Source: Desulfuromonas sp. (GTDB taxonomy: Bacteria; Desulfobacterota; Desulfuromonadia; Desulfuromonadales; Geothermobacteraceae). Taken from it: DNA of 64,000 bases. Made by a program: the position numbers and the translations under genes. A model generated the notes under the pieces. The model was not told the origin of the DNA. It made no database searches and was given only the letters and a program-made list of their open reading frames with translations. Of the stretch, positions 62,579 through 64,000 are shown one piece after another. The stretch covers positions 1 to 64,000 of the forward strand of contig PKUA01000006.1 in NCBI GenBank assembly GCA_002868905.1. Reading direction: 5' to 3'. Within the stretch, counting starts at the first letter, position 1; each line of letters begins with the position of its first letter.

Positions 62579-63433
62579 TCAGGGGATACGGCGAAAAATC
62601 CGCTCCTTCCCGTAGCAAGCTTCAAACAGTTGTCGAGCTGAACCGAATAGGCTTTCGGTCGTCCCGAGAACCAACATTCCAGTCTTGTTCAGAGACATAT
62701 GAAAACGTTGCAGGATTCTATCCTGGTCCTCACGCGAAAAATAAATCAATACGTTCCGGCAGAGAATCAGGTCGACTTGGTTCGGATAATCACCCGTGAG
62801 AAGGTTCTGGTCGAAAAACCTGACCCGGCGACGCACAGATTCCACCAATTGGTGGCGACTCCCAGCCGGCTTGAAGTATTCATCCAGCACCCGCTGCGGT
62901 ACCTCGGACAAACGAACCGGATCAAAACAACCATTTCGGGCCTGCTGCAAGACCTCCGACCCAATATCGCTGGCGAGGATCTCGACGTTCAATTCGGGGG
63001 GAGCCAATTCCGACAAAAGCAGAGCCATGGAATACGGCTCTTCCCCTCCCGAACATCCGGCGCTCCAGATACGGAGAACCTGATCCGACCGCTGCAGAGC
63101 TGATTTGATCAGCGGTGGCAGAACCTCAGCTTCCAGCAGGGCAAAGACCTCCGGGTTTCGAAAAAACCGGGAGACATGAATCGCCAGGGTTTCAATCAGG
63201 ATTTCCGCTTCGTCGGGATCACGCCGCAAGCGATCGACATATGCGGAACACCGCTCCATGCCGCAGGCCCTGATCCGGCTGGCGATACGCCGTTTCATGC
63301 ACTGATCCTTGTACATGGCAAGGTCCAGTCCGGTCTGCTCCAGCAGGATATCACGGATTCCGCTGAAAACCTCATCGGTAATGTCGTTTCCGACGCACGG
63401 ACCGTCTGATCGATGGAAACTATCTGATTTCAA
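62579..63433 (-). CDS. cheR: Chemotaxis protein methyltransferase CheR
   Basis: SAM-dependent methylation of receptor Glu residues. The 284-residue protein has the N-terminal helical domain (MKRRIASRIRACG), VSRFFRNPEVF, SAGCSGGEEPYSMALLL (SAM motif), ASDIGSEVL and LILCRNVLIYF. TTG at 63433 is the only suitable start. It heads the che operon. No CheB gene lies in this window. Confidence 0.93.
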   Translation of the reverse strand: MKSDSFHRSDGPCVGNDITDEVFSGIRDILLEQTGLDLAMYKDQCMKRRIASRIRACGMERCSAYVDRLRRDPDEAEILIETLAIHVSRFFRNPEVFALLEAEVLPPLIKSALQRSDQVLRIWSAGCSGGEEPYSMALLLSELAPPELNVEILASDIGSEVLQQARNGCFDPVRLSEVPQRVLDEYFKPAGSRHQLVESVRRRVRFFDQNLLTGDYPNQVDLILCRNVLIYFSREDQDRILQRFHMSLNKTGMLVLGTTESLFGSARQLFEACYGKERIFRRIP

Positions 63434-63507
63434 TGGCAGTATTCCCCAGAAAAGAGGGAATTATAGCAAACATCGGTCCAAAACACCGGCGGAGAAGTAT
63501 CTTAGGC

Positions 63508-64000
63508 TTAAAAATGTCTGAAACCTGCCGCCGCAACGGAAACCGGATTGCCGGCAGCATCCAACACGTCGACCGGCTTTCCACCTTTTTTTACTTTACC
63601 GACTTCGGTGATCCTGACATCGAATTCCTCGGAAAGCTTTTCGACTTCCAACCGCTGTTGCTCCGGCACAGTGAATAGTAACTCATAATCTTCACCTCCG
63701 TTGAAAACCAGGTTTCGCCACTCCGGACGCCTGGCGGTCACCCTGTCAAACGCCTCAGATACCGGCATTTTGTCAAGGTAAAGCACGGCACCGAGGCTAT
63801 CCCCGGCAAGGAGGTGATGGAGATCGGCCAATAAACCATCGGAAAGATCGATCATCGAGGTGACCAGACCTCGGCTCGCCAAAGCCCTGCCGAGTGAAAG
63901 CCGCGCCCGGGGACGAAAATGACGGCAGGCGAGGGACGGTTCCGGCTTTTGCCCTGCCTCCAACTGGCAAAGGGCCAGCCCGCTGCCACCGAGCTCGCCC
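63508..64000 (-). CDS. thiL: Thiamine-monophosphate kinase, C-terminal part (runs off the window)
   Basis: The open frame continues to the window end. It contains SMIDLSDGLLADLHHLL, LVFNGGEDYELLFTVPEQQ and GGKPVDVLDAAGNPV, the C-terminal half of the PurM-like ThiL fold, which phosphorylates thiamine monophosphate. The N-terminal half with the ATP site lies beyond 64000. Confidence 0.9.
   Translation of the reverse strand, partial: GELGGSGLALCQLEAGQKPEPSLACRHFRPRARLSLGRALASRGLVTSMIDLSDGLLADLHHLLAGDSLGAVLYLDKMPVSEAFDRVTARRPEWRNLVFNGGEDYELLFTVPEQQRLEVEKLSEEFDVRITEVGKVKKGGKPVDVLDAAGNPVSVAAAGFRHF

Overview
The window looks like a chromosomal segment of an anaerobic, nitrogen-fixing deltaproteobacterium of the Desulfuromonadales type (Geobacter / Desulfuromonas / Pelobacter relatives). 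The grounds are a Mo-nitrogenase cluster with anaerobe-style genes, sigma-54 promoters in front of nif operons, nif leader RNAs of the ANTAR antitermination type, at least two UGA-encoded selenocysteine genes with hairpins placed like bacterial SECIS elements, a Dnmt2-type methyltransferase, and a CheA/CheC/CheD chemotaxis operon. This is inference from gene content; no 16S rRNA is present. About 71 protein genes and one tRNA (Trp) can be supported. Layout: (1) 1-7.2 kb: tail of a ThiC/BzaF-like gene, speD, a ChaN-PDZ lipoprotein, then a leftward surface-polysaccharide cluster (TPR membrane protein, DUF2304, three GT2 glycosyltransferases). (2) 7.2-20.9 kb: central metabolism and RNA genes: fba, gap, rpsU, a lipoprotein plus HD-GYP pair, an RlmL-like methyltransferase, pncB-pncA NAD salvage, a receiver protein, a Dnmt2 homologue, tRNA-Trp, thiI, hisI-hisG and a free-standing ThrRS-type editing domain. 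(3) 20.9-30.3 kb, leftward: nifH-nifD-nifK-nifX-fdxN-(NifX-like), then nifB followed by an unknown gene, trmO, an ArsC-like nitrogenase-associated protein and a selenocysteine-containing ArsC-like protein. (4) 30.4-42 kb: accessory genes, including a RelE-like protein with a zinc ribbon, a PspA-like operon behind a sigma-54 promoter resembling that of nifH, a receiver-PilZ protein, a kinase, an alkyltransferase-like protein, DUF815, TfoX-like, two-CW and S4 proteins, a SpeE-fold protein, a hydrolase and a membrane-anchored selenoprotein MsrA next to a Cys-rich receiver. (5) 42-48.2 kb: nifE-nifN-(nifU/nifQ fusion) leftward, divergent from nifV plus an acetyltransferase. (6) 48.4-57.4 kb: DUF445, a nucleotidyltransferase, hslO, an OmpA-like lipoprotein, apbE/NusG-II/Gx-transporter, rimO-yajQ and lolA. 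(7) 57.5-63.4 kb: cheR-mcp-cheW-cheY-cheA-cheC-cheD in transcription order, then the C-terminal part of thiL at the window end. How the genes work together: NifHDK is the nitrogenase; NifB makes the cofactor core, NifEN is its scaffold, NifV makes homocitrate, the NifQ part of the fusion probably handles molybdenum, and NifX-type proteins and ferredoxin III support assembly and electron flow. nifH, nifB and nifV each have a sigma-54 promoter followed by leader hairpins whose hexaloops have A at position 1 and G at position 4, overlapping or adjoining strong intrinsic terminators. This is the layout expected for an ANTAR antiterminator (the GnfR type reported in Geobacter). nifH carries two such units in series. 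nifEN has the promoter but no leader terminator. No CRISPR array, insertion sequence, prophage or replication origin was seen. Repeats are limited to GTAG-type REP-like palindromes and a pair of about 110-bp structured repeats placed directly after the nifK and nifX stop codons.
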